From Bradyrhizobium macuxiense (lineage in GTDB: Bacteria > Pseudomonadota > Alphaproteobacteria > Rhizobiales > Xanthobacteraceae): 64,000 bases of DNA. Shown here piece after piece: positions 42,996 through 52,225 of this stretch; within the stretch, counting starts at the first letter, position 1, and each line of letters starts with the position of its first letter. The notes under the pieces are model-generated. The model did no database searches. It saw only the letters and a list, made by a program, of their open reading frames with translations, and was not told the DNA's origin. The DNA is taken from contig NZ_VITY01000006.1 of NCBI RefSeq assembly GCF_007993935.1, forward strand, positions 1 through 64,000, read 5' to 3'. The position numbers and the translations under genes are program-made.

Positions 42996-44306
42996 GTGGA
43001 AACTCAGAGGATCGATGCTGTCGTGATCGGAGCCGGCGCCGGCGGGCTGTGCGCCGCGGCGCGCCTCGCCCATGGCGGGCTGCATACGCTCGTCGTCGAC
43101 GACAAGGACCGGCTGGGCGGCCGCGCCTCGACCGAGGAGATCGACGGCTTCAAGGTCAATATCGGCGCGATCGCGATCGAGTTCGGCGGCGTGTTCGAGG
43201 AGACCTTCCACACCGTCGGCGCGCCGCTCGACATCCGTGCGCCGGAGCCCGCGAGTTCGTTCTTCATCGACGGCAAGGTGATCGATGTCGGCCGCGGCGG
43301 CTGGTCGCTGCTGCTCGGGCAGCTCACGAAACAGGCCTCGCGCATCCTGGAGAAATTCGCCGATGCCCGCTCCGGCAATCTTCCCGACGGGCGGCAATCG
43401 ACCGAGGACTGGCTGAAGGGCTACACCAGCAACGCCACGGTGCATGCGCTGTTCCGCAACCTCTGCGCGGCGATCTTCGCCTGCAACGCCGCCGAGCTGC
43501 CGGCCCGCGCCTTCCTCACCTATTTCACCAGCAAGGGCGCGTTCAAGAAATTCGGCTTCTGCCCGCAAGGCACGATCGGCGTCTGGAACAGCCTCGGCAG
43601 CGCGATCCGGCGCAATGGCGACATCTGGCTCGGCACGCCGGCGACCACGATCCACACCGCCAACGGCAAGGTCGAAGGCGTCACCGTGCTGCGGAACGGC
43701 GAGCGGGTGCGGATCGACACCGACCTCGTCATCAGCAATGCCGGACCGAAAGCCACTGTCGCGCTCGCCGGCAGCGAGGCCTTCCCGGCGGATTACATCG
43801 CCAAGGTGAAGAACGACCTGCGCCCGGCCGCCAACATCGTCATCAATGTCGCGAGCCGCGAGCCGCTGATCAACCATCCCGGCATCGTCACCTTCGGCAA
43901 GACCCGCCGGCTCTGCAACATGGCGAACCTCTCCGCCACCTGCCCCGAACTGGCACCGCCCGGCTGGCACCTCTACGTCGCCTATGCCGTGCCGGTGCCG
44001 GCACTCGGCGATTTCGACAGCGATGCCGAAGTTCAGCTCGCGCTCGACGATCTGCGCGAGCAGTTTACGAATTTCGACCAGGCAAAAATCCTGTCGATCC
44101 GGGTGATGCGCGACGACTGGCCGGCGCAACGCAGCTGCGCCGGCTACGATCTGCCGCGCGAGACCGGCATCGAAGGCCTGTGGTGTGTCGGCGACGCGGT
44201 GAAGCAATATGGCAATGGCGGCACCCAGGCCTGCGCCGAGACCGCCAAGATCGTCACCGACGCGATCCTCGCCGCGCGCTCGCGCCGCTCGGCCGGCCGG
44301 GTCTGA
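42996..44306 (+). CDS. FAD-dependent oxidoreductase, phytoene desaturase-like
   Basis: A 436-residue flavoprotein. The Rossmann motif VVIGAGAGGLCAAARLA at the N-terminus, LGGRAST after the second strand, and the C-terminal FAD clamp GLWCVGDAVKQYGNGGTQACAETA place it in the phytoene desaturase/amine oxidase superfamily. It may desaturate or isomerise a hydrophobic substrate, or oxidise an amine. GTG 42996 is the start: GGGAGG six bases upstream and a run directly into the Rossmann strand; upstream codons are basic and unconserved. First gene of the operon with LivF (five-base gap). Substrate unknown. Confidence 0.85.
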   Translation: METQRIDAVVIGAGAGGLCAAARLAHGGLHTLVVDDKDRLGGRASTEEIDGFKVNIGAIAIEFGGVFEETFHTVGAPLDIRAPEPASSFFIDGKVIDVGRGGWSLLLGQLTKQASRILEKFADARSGNLPDGRQSTEDWLKGYTSNATVHALFRNLCAAIFACNAAELPARAFLTYFTSKGAFKKFGFCPQGTIGVWNSLGSAIRRNGDIWLGTPATTIHTANGKVEGVTVLRNGERVRIDTDLVISNAGPKATVALAGSEAFPADYIAKVKNDLRPAANIVINVASREPLINHPGIVTFGKTRRLCNMANLSATCPELAPPGWHLYVAYAVPVPALGDFDSDAEVQLALDDLREQFTNFDQAKILSIRVMRDDWPAQRSCAGYDLPRETGIEGLWCVGDAVKQYGNGGTQACAETAKIVTDAILAARSRRSAGRV

Positions 44307-44311
44307 GCAAG

Positions 44312-45166
44312 ATGCCGACGACGATTCCGCATCCGACGCCGCAGGCAGCGCCGCTCACGGCAACGGCGACGGATGCCCTGCTCGAATTCCGCAACATCCG
44401 GATCGTCTACGACAACGCGATCGAGGCGATCCGCGATGTCTCGATCGCGGTGCCCGAGGGCAGCATCGTCGCTTTGCTCGGCTCCAACGGCGCCGGTAAG
44501 TCGACGCTGCTGAAGGCGATGTCCGCCATCCTCTATACCGAGGAAGGCGTGATCGAGAACGGCAGCATCCGCTTCCGCAATGACGAGGTGCATCGTCTTG
44601 CGCCGGATGAACTGGTGCGCCGCGGCATCGTCCAGGTGCCGGAGGGCCGCCGCGTATTCGCGGCGCTGACAACAGACGAAAATTTGCAGATGGGCGGCTA
44701 TATCAGGACCGGCGCCGAAGCGCGCGAGCGCCGCGACAAGGTGTTTGCGCTATTTCCGCGGCTGCACGAGCGGCGCGACCAGATCGCCGGCTACATGTCC
44801 GGCGGCGAGCAGCAGATGCTCGCGATCGGCCGCGCATTGATGACCGATCCCGTGCTGCTGGCGCTCGACGAGCCGTCACTCGGCCTCGCGCCGCTGATCA
44901 TCGACCGCATCTACGAAGTGATCGTCCGCCTGCGCGACGAGCTGAAGATGACGGTGCTGCTGGTCGAACAGAACGCGCAGCGTGCGCTCGACATTGCCGA
45001 CTATGGCTACATCCTCGAGACCGGCCGCGTCGTGCTCGACGGCACGGCCAAAAAGCTCACCGCCAACGAGGACGTCCAGGAATTCTACCTCGGCGTCTCC
45101 TCGTCCGGCCGCAAGAGCCTGCGCGACGTCAAGCATTACAAGCGCCGCAAGCGGTGGCTGTCGTGA
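44312..45166 (+). CDS. livF: Branched-chain amino acid-type ABC transporter ATPase LivF
   Basis: A 284-residue ABC ATPase. Walker A GSNGAGKST (residues 57-65), signature SGGEQQMLAIGRALM, Walker B LLALDEPSLGLAP. The C-terminus has the HYKRRKRWL extension often seen in LivF proteins of acid-uptake clusters. The partner ATPase LivG overlaps its stop by four bases. The 21-residue N-terminal extension before ALLEFRNI is Pro/Thr/Ala-rich. Confidence 0.92.
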   Translation: MPTTIPHPTPQAAPLTATATDALLEFRNIRIVYDNAIEAIRDVSIAVPEGSIVALLGSNGAGKSTLLKAMSAILYTEEGVIENGSIRFRNDEVHRLAPDELVRRGIVQVPEGRRVFAALTTDENLQMGGYIRTGAEARERRDKVFALFPRLHERRDQIAGYMSGGEQQMLAIGRALMTDPVLLALDEPSLGLAPLIIDRIYEVIVRLRDELKMTVLLVEQNAQRALDIADYGYILETGRVVLDGTAKKLTANEDVQEFYLGVSSSGRKSLRDVKHYKRRKRWLS

Positions 45167-45957
45167 CCGCGCTGCTGGCGATCGAGAACCTGTCCAAGCG
45201 CTTCGGCGGCCTCCAGGCGGTCGGCGATGTCAGCCTTGAAGTAAGCCGAGGCGAGATCTGCAGCGTGATCGGCCCGAATGGCGCCGGCAAGACCACGCTG
45301 TTCAACATGATCTCGGGCGTGCTGCGGCCGAGCGGCGGCCGGATCAGCTTCGACGGCATCGACCTTTCGACCATCTCGCCCTGGAAATTCGCCGCCGTCG
45401 GCATCGGCCGCACCTTCCAGAATCTGGCGCTGTTCAAGCACGGCACCGTGGTCGAGAACATCCTGACCGGCCGCCACACCCATCTGCGCTCGACCGTGCT
45501 CGACGCCGTGGTGTTCTACGGCCGCACCCGCAAGGAAGAGATCGCGGCCCGGCAGCGCGTCGAGCACATCATCGAATTCCTCGAGATCGAGCATATCAGG
45601 GACGCCGTCGTCGGCACCCTGTCCTATGGCCAGCAGAAGCGCGTCGAGCTCGCCCGCGCGCTCGCCTGCGAACCGAAGCTGCTGCTCCTCGACGAGATGG
45701 TCTCCGGCATGAACCAGGAGGAGACTGAGGATATCGCGCGCTTCGTGCTCGACATCCGCGACGAGCTCGGCATCACCGTCGTGATGATCGAGCATGAGAT
45801 GCGCATCGTGATGGACATTTCCGACCGCATCCATGTGCTGAATTTCGGCCGCAAGATCGCCGAGGGCACGCCCGACGAGATCAGGCGCGATCCGGCCGTC
45901 GCGGAGGCCTATCTCGGCGGCCAGCGCGCTGAAGCGATGGCAAAGGCAGGCGCATGA
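45163..45957 (+). CDS. livG: Branched-chain amino acid-type ABC transporter ATPase LivG
   Basis: A 264-residue ABC ATPase with Walker A GPNGAGKTT (37-45), the LivG-typical YGRTRKEE helical insert, signature LSYGQQKRVELARAL and Walker B LLLLDEMVSGMNQEE. Start GTG 45163 overlaps the livF stop (GTGA); another in-frame GTG lies three codons upstream. In the Walker B Glu/Met context it is Glu-Met-Val where most have Glu-Pro, a change common in LivG. Overlaps the ligase gene by four bases. Confidence 0.92.
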   Translation: MTALLAIENLSKRFGGLQAVGDVSLEVSRGEICSVIGPNGAGKTTLFNMISGVLRPSGGRISFDGIDLSTISPWKFAAVGIGRTFQNLALFKHGTVVENILTGRHTHLRSTVLDAVVFYGRTRKEEIAARQRVEHIIEFLEIEHIRDAVVGTLSYGQQKRVELARALACEPKLLLLDEMVSGMNQEETEDIARFVLDIRDELGITVVMIEHEMRIVMDISDRIHVLNFGRKIAEGTPDEIRRDPAVAEAYLGGQRAEAMAKAGA

Positions 45958-47891
45958 TGTCGACGCTGGACAGCCTGCGCACCACCCATCCGCCGCTGCA
46001 CGCCAGTTCCGTGCGCAGCGCGTCTGCGGCAGGAGCCGACACGCTGCAGGCGGCTCTTGCGGATGCCACCATCACCATCCCGCAGCTGCTGCGGCAGCGC
46101 GCCGCCATGCATGGTGAGGCGCTGGCGCTGCGCGAGAAAGACCACGGCATCTGGAATCCCTATTCCTGGCGGCATTATTACGAGACCGCGCGTGCGGTCG
46201 CGCTCGGCCTGCTCTCGCTCGGCATCAAGCCCGGTGACCGCATCGCGATCGCCGGCGAAAACACCCCGGAATGGTTTTACGCCGATCTCGGCGCCCAGAT
46301 GATCGGCGCGGTCGCGGTCGGCATCTATCCGACCAATCCCTGGGTCGAGCTGCAATATATCGTCAAGCATTCCGGCGCCCGCATCGTTGTCACCGGCGAT
46401 CAGGAGCAGACCGACAAGGTGCTCGACGCGATGGCCAGCAATGGCGGTCTGCCGGATCTCGAGGCCATCGTCTGCATCGACATGAAGGGCCTGCGGCACT
46501 ACCGCCAATCGCAGCTGATGTCGTTCGCGGCGCTCTGCGAGCGCGGCACGGCATATGCGCGGGAGACTCCGGAGGCCAACGCCATCCTCGATCGTTTGAT
46601 CAGCCAGGGCGCGCCCGACGATGTCTGTATCCTCGTCTACACCTCGGGCACGACGGGTCCGCCCAAGGGTGCGATGCTGACCCATCGCAATCTCGTCTAC
46701 GCCGCCTATGCCTACGCCAAAACCGTCGGGATCGCCGACAAGCCGTTCGAGGCTGTGAGCTATCTGCCGCTGTGCCATGTCGCCGAACGCTGCTACGGCA
46801 CGGTCACGCATCTCGTGCTCGGCGGCACCGTCTCCTTTGCCGAATCGATCGACACGGTCGCGATCAACATCCGCGAGATCGCGCCGACGTTCTTTGTCGG
46901 CGTGCCGCGCATCTATGAGAAGCTGCAGCAAGGCTTTCTGTTCCGGCTCGGCGAAAGCGGCCGGCTGCGGCAGAGTTTCACCAAGGCCTGCCTCGCCTGG
47001 GGCCGCAGGCTGTCCGACCGCCGGCAGGCCGGCAAAGCCAATTGGCTCGATCACGGCGCCTATGGGCTTCTCTACCTCCTGATGTTCCGCAATTTGCAGC
47101 GCCATCTCGGCTTCGCCTACAGCCGGCACCGGCTGTGCGCCGGGGCCTCGATCTCGCCCGAGACGCTGCGCTTCTTCGACATCATCGGCCGCCCGGTGTC
47201 GCAGGGCTATGGCCTCACCGAGAGCGGCGGCGTCGCCTTTATCCAAACCGAAAGCCACCACCGAATCGGTGGCTGCGGCGTGCCGTTACCCCAGACGGAA
47301 TGGAAGCTCGATGCCGATGGCGAGATCCTGCTGCGCAACCCCGGCGTCTTCAAAGGCTACTTCCTCGACGAGAAGGCCTCGACGGCCTCGCTTGAGCAAG
47401 ACGGCTGGCTGCGCACCGGAGACATCATCGACATCCTCGACAACGGCGAGATCGCCGTGGTCGACCGCAAGAAGGCGATCATCATCACCGCCGGCGGCAA
47501 GAACATCGCCCCGTCGGAGATCGAGAATGCGCTGAAGGATTCCGAATTCATCAAGGAAGCGATCGTGGTCGGCGAGGCCAAAAAGTACCTCGGCGCCATC
47601 GTGCAGGTCGATTACGACAATGTCGGCCGCTGGGCGCGCGACCGGGCGCTGGCCTACACCAACTACAAGTCGCTATCGCAGCTGCCGGAAGTGCACGAAC
47701 TGATCGAGCGCATCGTGGGTGAGACCAACAAGCGCTTCGCCCGGGTCGAGAACATCAGGCGCTTCGCCATCCTCGAGAAGGAACTCGATCACGACGACGG
47801 CGAATTGACCGCCACGCAGAAGGTGCGCCGCGCCATGATCGAGAAGAAGTTCGCGCGCGAGCTTGCCATCATCTACCGGGCGGAGGGCTGA
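45954..47891 (+). CDS. Long-chain-type acyl-CoA synthetase inside the Liv operon
   Basis: A 645-residue AMP-forming ligase of the FadD15/FAA type. YTSGTTGPPKG (229-239), QGYGLTESGGVAF, WLRTGDIIDILDNGEIAVVDRKK and ITAGGKNIAPSEIENALK are complete. The extra length and N-terminal IPQLLRQRAAMHGEALALREK segment fit long-chain or bulky acid ligases. It lies exactly between livG (four-base overlap) and livH (start directly after the stop), so import and CoA activation are translationally coupled; vectorial acylation of the imported acid is a fair inference. Confidence 0.93.
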   Translation: MMSTLDSLRTTHPPLHASSVRSASAAGADTLQAALADATITIPQLLRQRAAMHGEALALREKDHGIWNPYSWRHYYETARAVALGLLSLGIKPGDRIAIAGENTPEWFYADLGAQMIGAVAVGIYPTNPWVELQYIVKHSGARIVVTGDQEQTDKVLDAMASNGGLPDLEAIVCIDMKGLRHYRQSQLMSFAALCERGTAYARETPEANAILDRLISQGAPDDVCILVYTSGTTGPPKGAMLTHRNLVYAAYAYAKTVGIADKPFEAVSYLPLCHVAERCYGTVTHLVLGGTVSFAESIDTVAINIREIAPTFFVGVPRIYEKLQQGFLFRLGESGRLRQSFTKACLAWGRRLSDRRQAGKANWLDHGAYGLLYLLMFRNLQRHLGFAYSRHRLCAGASISPETLRFFDIIGRPVSQGYGLTESGGVAFIQTESHHRIGGCGVPLPQTEWKLDADGEILLRNPGVFKGYFLDEKASTASLEQDGWLRTGDIIDILDNGEIAVVDRKKAIIITAGGKNIAPSEIENALKDSEFIKEAIVVGEAKKYLGAIVQVDYDNVGRWARDRALAYTNYKSLSQLPEVHELIERIVGETNKRFARVENIRRFAILEKELDHDDGELTATQKVRRAMIEKKFARELAIIYRAEG

Positions 47892-48764
47892 ATGCAGTAT
47901 CTCCTGCAGCTTCTGATCTCGGGGCTCGCGATCGGCGCGATCTACGGCCTGATCGCGATGGGCTTTGCGGTGATCTACAAATCCACCGGGCTGGTCAATT
48001 TCGCCCAGGGCGAAATGACCATGATCACGGCCTATATCGCCTGGACGATCTCGACCACGGTCAGCGGCAATGTGTTCGTCGTCGCTGTTGGCGCCATCCT
48101 CGCCGCGGTCGTGCTCGGCCTGGTCATCGAGCGGCTGGTGATGCGGCCGATGCTGGGCGAGCCGGTGTTCGCGACCGTGATGGTCACGATCGGGCTCGCG
48201 GTGATCCTGCGCTCGGCGATCAACTTCATCTGGGACGCCTATCCGCATGGCCTCGAACTCGGCATGGGCCGCGGCATCGTACATCTCGGCGGCATCGGCG
48301 TGCGTACCGGGCAGCTTGCCGTCATCGCGACGCTGCTTCTGCTGCTCGTCGCGATCTGGGCGTTCTTCCGCTACAGCAAGGTCGGCGTCGCGATGCGCGC
48401 GGTCGCGGCCGACGACCGCACTGCGCTGTTGATGGGCATCAGCGCCACAAGAGTTCATGCGCTGGCCTGGGCCGCGTCCTCCGTGATCGCCGGCATCGGC
48501 GGCGTGTTCTTCGCGCTGTCCTACGACCTGTCGCCGGCGATGTTCCAGCTCGGGTTGAAGGCATTTCCGGCCACCATCCTGGGCGGGCTCGACGCCGTGC
48601 TCGGCTCCGGCCTCGGCGGCCTCCTGATCGGCATCACCGAAAACCTGGCGGGCGGCTATCTCGGCTCCGGCATGAAGGAGGTCGCGGGCTTTGCCATGAT
48701 CATCGTGGTGCTGATGGTCCGCCCGTTCGGCATTTTCGGCGAACGCGATATCGAGAGGGTGTGA
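47892..48764 (+). CDS. livH: Branched-chain amino acid-type ABC transporter permease LivH
   Basis: A 290-residue permease with about eight helices. LISGLAIGAIYGLIAMGFAVIYKSTGLVNFAQGEM (N-terminal LivH hallmark, here described by GLIAMGFAVIYKSTGLVNF) and GLKAFPATILGGLDAVLGSGLGG with the EAA-like loop RAVAADDRTALLMGI are conserved. It starts directly after the ligase stop and shares one base with livM. Confidence 0.94.
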   Translation: MQYLLQLLISGLAIGAIYGLIAMGFAVIYKSTGLVNFAQGEMTMITAYIAWTISTTVSGNVFVVAVGAILAAVVLGLVIERLVMRPMLGEPVFATVMVTIGLAVILRSAINFIWDAYPHGLELGMGRGIVHLGGIGVRTGQLAVIATLLLLLVAIWAFFRYSKVGVAMRAVAADDRTALLMGISATRVHALAWAASSVIAGIGGVFFALSYDLSPAMFQLGLKAFPATILGGLDAVLGSGLGGLLIGITENLAGGYLGSGMKEVAGFAMIIVVLMVRPFGIFGERDIERV

Positions 48765-49810
48765 TGCGGACCGGCGATTACAAGCAGAGCTATGGCGAGC
48801 TGGTTGCGCTGATCGATTCGCCGCCGGTGTGGCTGTGGTCAGCCGTGCTGCTGCTGGCGCTGATCGCAGCGCCCTACCTTCTGAACTCCTACGCGCTGTC
48901 GTTCCTGATGATCATCCTGATCACGGTGACCGGCGCGCTCGGGCTCAACATCCTGACCGGCTACACCGGCCTGATCTCGCTCGGCCATGTCGGCTTCCTC
49001 GTCACCGGCGCCTATGCCTATGCGGTGCTGGTGTCGAAGTATCACATGCCGCCGCTGGTCGGCTTCCTCGGCGCCGGCATCGTGCCGGCGCTGGCGAGCC
49101 TGATCGTCGGCGCGCCGTCGCTGCGGCTCAAGGGGCTCTATCTCGCGATCACCACGCTCGCCTTCTCCTTCATCATCAACACCGTGATCCTGGAGATGCG
49201 CTGGCTCACCAATGGCGCCCGCGGCATCCAGGTGCAGCGGCCGGAAATCCTCGGAATCAGCTTCGACAGCGATGCCGCCTTCACCTATCTCTGCCTCGCG
49301 ATCGCGGCGCTGACGCTGTTCGCCACCCTCAACATCCGCCGCAGCCGGGTCGGCCGCGCCTTCGTCGCGATCAGGGACAACGACACCGCGGCCCGCGTCA
49401 TGGGCATCAATTTGCATGCCTACAAGCTGTTCGCCTTCGTCACCTCGGCCTTCATCACCGGCATCGCCGGCGCGCTGTACGGCATCTATCTCTCCTTTGT
49501 CAGCGTCGAGGGCTTTCCGTTCCTGCTCTCGATCGAGGCGCTGGCGATCCTGATCGTCGGCGGGCTCGGCTCGGCGCTCGGCGCGGTGCTCGGCACCGTC
49601 CTGATCGTGCTGCTGCCGGAGGCGACACGGCTCGTCTTCAGCCTGTTCAGCGCGCAGATGGACGCGACCTTCACGACCGGCGCGCAGGAGCTGAAGAGCA
49701 TGCTCTACGGCCTCGTCATCATCCTGTTCCTGCGCTTCCAGCCGAGGGGGCTGCTCGGCGCCTGGCACGACATCAAACGGGCCTGGGTGCACTGGCCGCT
49801 GCGCTACTAA
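48764..49810 (+). CDS. livM: Branched-chain amino acid-type ABC transporter permease LivM
   Basis: A 348-residue permease, about ten helices. Family motifs GLNILTGYTGLISLGHVGF and GRAFVAIRDNDTAARVMGI (cytoplasmic coupling loop) and GGLGSALGAVLG are present. ATG 48764 shares one base with the livH stop (TGATG); a GTG one codon upstream is possible. With LivH, LivF, LivG and the binding protein 30 bases downstream it completes the only full ABC importer in the window. Confidence 0.94.
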   Translation: MRTGDYKQSYGELVALIDSPPVWLWSAVLLLALIAAPYLLNSYALSFLMIILITVTGALGLNILTGYTGLISLGHVGFLVTGAYAYAVLVSKYHMPPLVGFLGAGIVPALASLIVGAPSLRLKGLYLAITTLAFSFIINTVILEMRWLTNGARGIQVQRPEILGISFDSDAAFTYLCLAIAALTLFATLNIRRSRVGRAFVAIRDNDTAARVMGINLHAYKLFAFVTSAFITGIAGALYGIYLSFVSVEGFPFLLSIEALAILIVGGLGSALGAVLGTVLIVLLPEATRLVFSLFSAQMDATFTTGAQELKSMLYGLVIILFLRFQPRGLLGAWHDIKRAWVHWPLRY

Positions 49811-49840
49811 GCAAAAAAACGACACCATGAGGAGGAAACA

Positions 49841-51001
49841 ATGATCAAACACCTGGCGGTAGCGTCGCTGCTGCTTTCAGCTTCCTGTCTTGACATCGGC
49901 CCGGCTGTAGCCGCCGATCCCGGGATCACCGACACCGAGATCCTGATCGGCGACGTCGAACCCTTGACCGGCCCGCCGGCACTGCTCGGCGTCGCGGCCT
50001 CGATCGGCCACAAGATCGCGATCGCGGAAGCCAACGCCGCCGGCGGCATCAACGGCCGCAAGATCAAATATGTGCTGGAGGACGACGGTTACGTCACCGC
50101 GCGCACCATCCAGGGCGTCAAGAAGGTGATCGACGTCGACAAGGTGTTTGCGATGATCGGCATCTCCGGCTCGGGCCAGTCGATCGCTGTGATGCCGGTA
50201 CTGGAGAAGTCGGGCATCCCGACTGTGATCGACGTCGCGCCGGTCAAGTTCCTGTGGGAGCCGCCGCGCAAGAACGTGTTCGTGGTCGGACAGTCCTATG
50301 AGGAAGGCATTATCCACCTCGTCAATTTCCTCGCCGACAAGAACCCCGGCAAGAAATGGGGCCTGATCACCCAGGACGACGATTACGGCATCACCGTGCG
50401 CGACGGTTTCGATTCCGTGGTCAAGGCCAAGAAGCTCAATGTCGTCTACAGCGGCAATTACAAGAAGGGCCAGCAGGACTTCTCGTCCGACATGCTGCAG
50501 CTGAAGGATTCCGGCGCCGAGGTGTTCCTCGCCGGCGGCATCATCGCCGAGAACATCGCCATGATGAAGGAGCTCGAGAAGCTCAGCATCAAGCCGGTGA
50601 CCGGAATCTTCTGGCCCGGCCGGATCGAGCCGGTGCTTAAGCTGATGGGGCCGGCGGGCGACGGCATCTACGCGGTCGATTATGTCGAACCGTTCGCGGG
50701 CGCAGCCGGCAAGGCGTTCCTGGAGAAGGCCAAGCCGCTGGTCTCGGAGGCCGAATTCAAGGGCATCAACCGCTACACCATGACCGGCTATGCCGCCGCG
50801 AAGGTCCTGATCGCGGCGATCGAGCGCTGCGGCAAGCAGCCGACCTGGGCCTGCACCATCGCGGAGCTGGAGAAGACCAAGAATGTCGAAACCGGCGTGA
50901 TGGCGCCGATCAGCTTCGGCCCCGGCGTCCGCTTCTCCAACCAGAAGCTGCAGATCATGCAAGCCGACGCGGCCACACTCAGCTTCAAGCCGGTGGAGTA
51001 G
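49841..51001 (+). CDS. Liv-type ABC transporter substrate-binding protein, cluster B operon
   Basis: A 386-residue Peripla_BP_6 protein with a signal peptide (about residues 1-24, LLLSASCLDIGPAVAAD). Mature motifs: DTEILIGDVEPLTGPPALLG, INGRKIKYVLEDDGY and GLITQDDDYG. GAGGAGGAAAC precedes the ATG by two bases. The VEPLTGPPA ligand loop differs from leucine-binding proteins, consistent with a non-amino-acid ligand, probably an organic acid given the ligase in the operon (inference). Its stop is two bases from the convergent crotonase-fusion stop. Confidence 0.9.
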   Translation: MIKHLAVASLLLSASCLDIGPAVAADPGITDTEILIGDVEPLTGPPALLGVAASIGHKIAIAEANAAGGINGRKIKYVLEDDGYVTARTIQGVKKVIDVDKVFAMIGISGSGQSIAVMPVLEKSGIPTVIDVAPVKFLWEPPRKNVFVVGQSYEEGIIHLVNFLADKNPGKKWGLITQDDDYGITVRDGFDSVVKAKKLNVVYSGNYKKGQQDFSSDMLQLKDSGAEVFLAGGIIAENIAMMKELEKLSIKPVTGIFWPGRIEPVLKLMGPAGDGIYAVDYVEPFAGAAGKAFLEKAKPLVSEAEFKGINRYTMTGYAAAKVLIAAIERCGKQPTWACTIAELEKTKNVETGVMAPISFGPGVRFSNQKLQIMQADAATLSFKPVE

Positions 51002-51003
51002 AG

Positions 51004-52191
51004 CTAGCTGCCGCGAAAGTCCGGACGACGCCTCGCCGCGAAAGCGGCGATGCCCTCTCGCGCGTCGTCCGAGCAACTGGCAAGGACGATTGAGTCCTTC
51101 TCCAGCCGGAGCTGGTCGGACAGATCGGTCTCGAAAGACTGCCGTAGCATGCGGCGCATCGCGCCGTATGCCTTGGTAGGACCGGAGGCAATTTTCCGAG
51201 CCACGTCGGCCGCCTCGGTGTCCACAAGGTTGGCCGCAACGAGTCGCGACACCAGACCGAACTCAAGCGCCTCCTGCGCCGTCAGCCGGCGATTCAGAAG
51301 GAAGAGCTCCTGGGCACGGCGCAGCCCGATTGTCCGCGGCAGGAACCAGGTATTGCCGCCATCGGATGTCAGGCCCAGCGCTCCGTAGCCGAGCGCGAAC
51401 CGCGCGTCGTCGGCTGCGATGACAATATCCGCGACGTGAACGAGACCCAGGCCGCCGCCGGCGGCCGCACCGCGAACCGCGGCAATCACCGGCGCGTCGA
51501 TGCTCATCAGGCGATCGAGCGCCAAATGGTAGTCGTCGATCATCCGCCGAAGCCGGTTGGGCAACTCCTCGGATGCCGTCCCGGCAAAAAGATTGACGTC
51601 GCCTCCCACCGTGAAGTTTGGTCCATTGCCGGTGATGAGCACCGCGCGAGTGTCTGACCGTTCAGCGATGCGGGTGGCGGCTTCTTCCAGATCGGATGCC
51701 ATCTCGGCATTGATCGCGTTGCCCTGTTCCGGCCTGTTGAGCCGCAAGGTCGCAACTCCGTCTGCGAACTCGAGCAGCAGCGTATGAAACGGGCTGGCGG
51801 CCTGATGCCAGCGTTCCGTGTCCGTGTACTGCTCAAGTGCCCGGATGCGGCCATCCTCGAAGCTCAGCAAATGCGCGAATGCGGCATCAAGGGTGCTACC
51901 GCCCCGCTTGCCCTCGCCGCGATAGCGCCCCATCACCAGCAAGCCTGTATCGCCGACTTGCTCGAAGCGGTTGGGTTCGGCGTAGGCGACAAAATTCCTC
52001 GCGATGACGCCCCAGCCGTCGCGACGCATGGCATCAGGCCCGTCGTGACGCCCTCCGGCCTCAAACGGCATTCCATCCGCGATGGTGCCGACGAACTGGG
52101 GGTGCAGAAGTGTCCCAAGCTTTTCGCGATCACCGACACGAAGCGCGGCGTAGAGAGCCCGCGCGAGATCGATAAGACCTGGATTGGTCAT
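51004..52191 (-). CDS. SnoaL/NTF2-like domain fused to an enoyl-CoA hydratase
   Basis: A 395-residue two-domain protein. Residues about 1-132 are a SnoaL-like (NTF2 fold) domain: LARALYAALRVGDREKLGTLLHPQF, EAGGRHDGPDAMRRDGW, TLDAAFAHLLSFEDGRIRALEQYTD (in parts). Residues about 140-395 are a crotonase with GNGPNFTVGGDVNLF and GAAAGGGLGLVHVADIVIAA oxyanion segments. Both domains sit in one uninterrupted frame with no internal ribosome-binding site. SnoaL domains catalyse aldol, dehydration or isomerase reactions or act as subunits, so a two-step conversion is possible (inference). AAAGGCGG precedes ATG 52191. Last gene of the leftward cluster B operon. Confidence 0.88.
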   Translation of the reverse strand: MTNPGLIDLARALYAALRVGDREKLGTLLHPQFVGTIADGMPFEAGGRHDGPDAMRRDGWGVIARNFVAYAEPNRFEQVGDTGLLVMGRYRGEGKRGGSTLDAAFAHLLSFEDGRIRALEQYTDTERWHQAASPFHTLLLEFADGVATLRLNRPEQGNAINAEMASDLEEAATRIAERSDTRAVLITGNGPNFTVGGDVNLFAGTASEELPNRLRRMIDDYHLALDRLMSIDAPVIAAVRGAAAGGGLGLVHVADIVIAADDARFALGYGALGLTSDGGNTWFLPRTIGLRRAQELFLLNRRLTAQEALEFGLVSRLVAANLVDTEAADVARKIASGPTKAYGAMRRMLRQSFETDLSDQLRLEKDSIVLASCSDDAREGIAAFAARRRPDFRGS

Positions 52192-52225
52192 TGTCCGCCT
52201 TTCTTCGCCTTGAGAAGCCGGGGCA

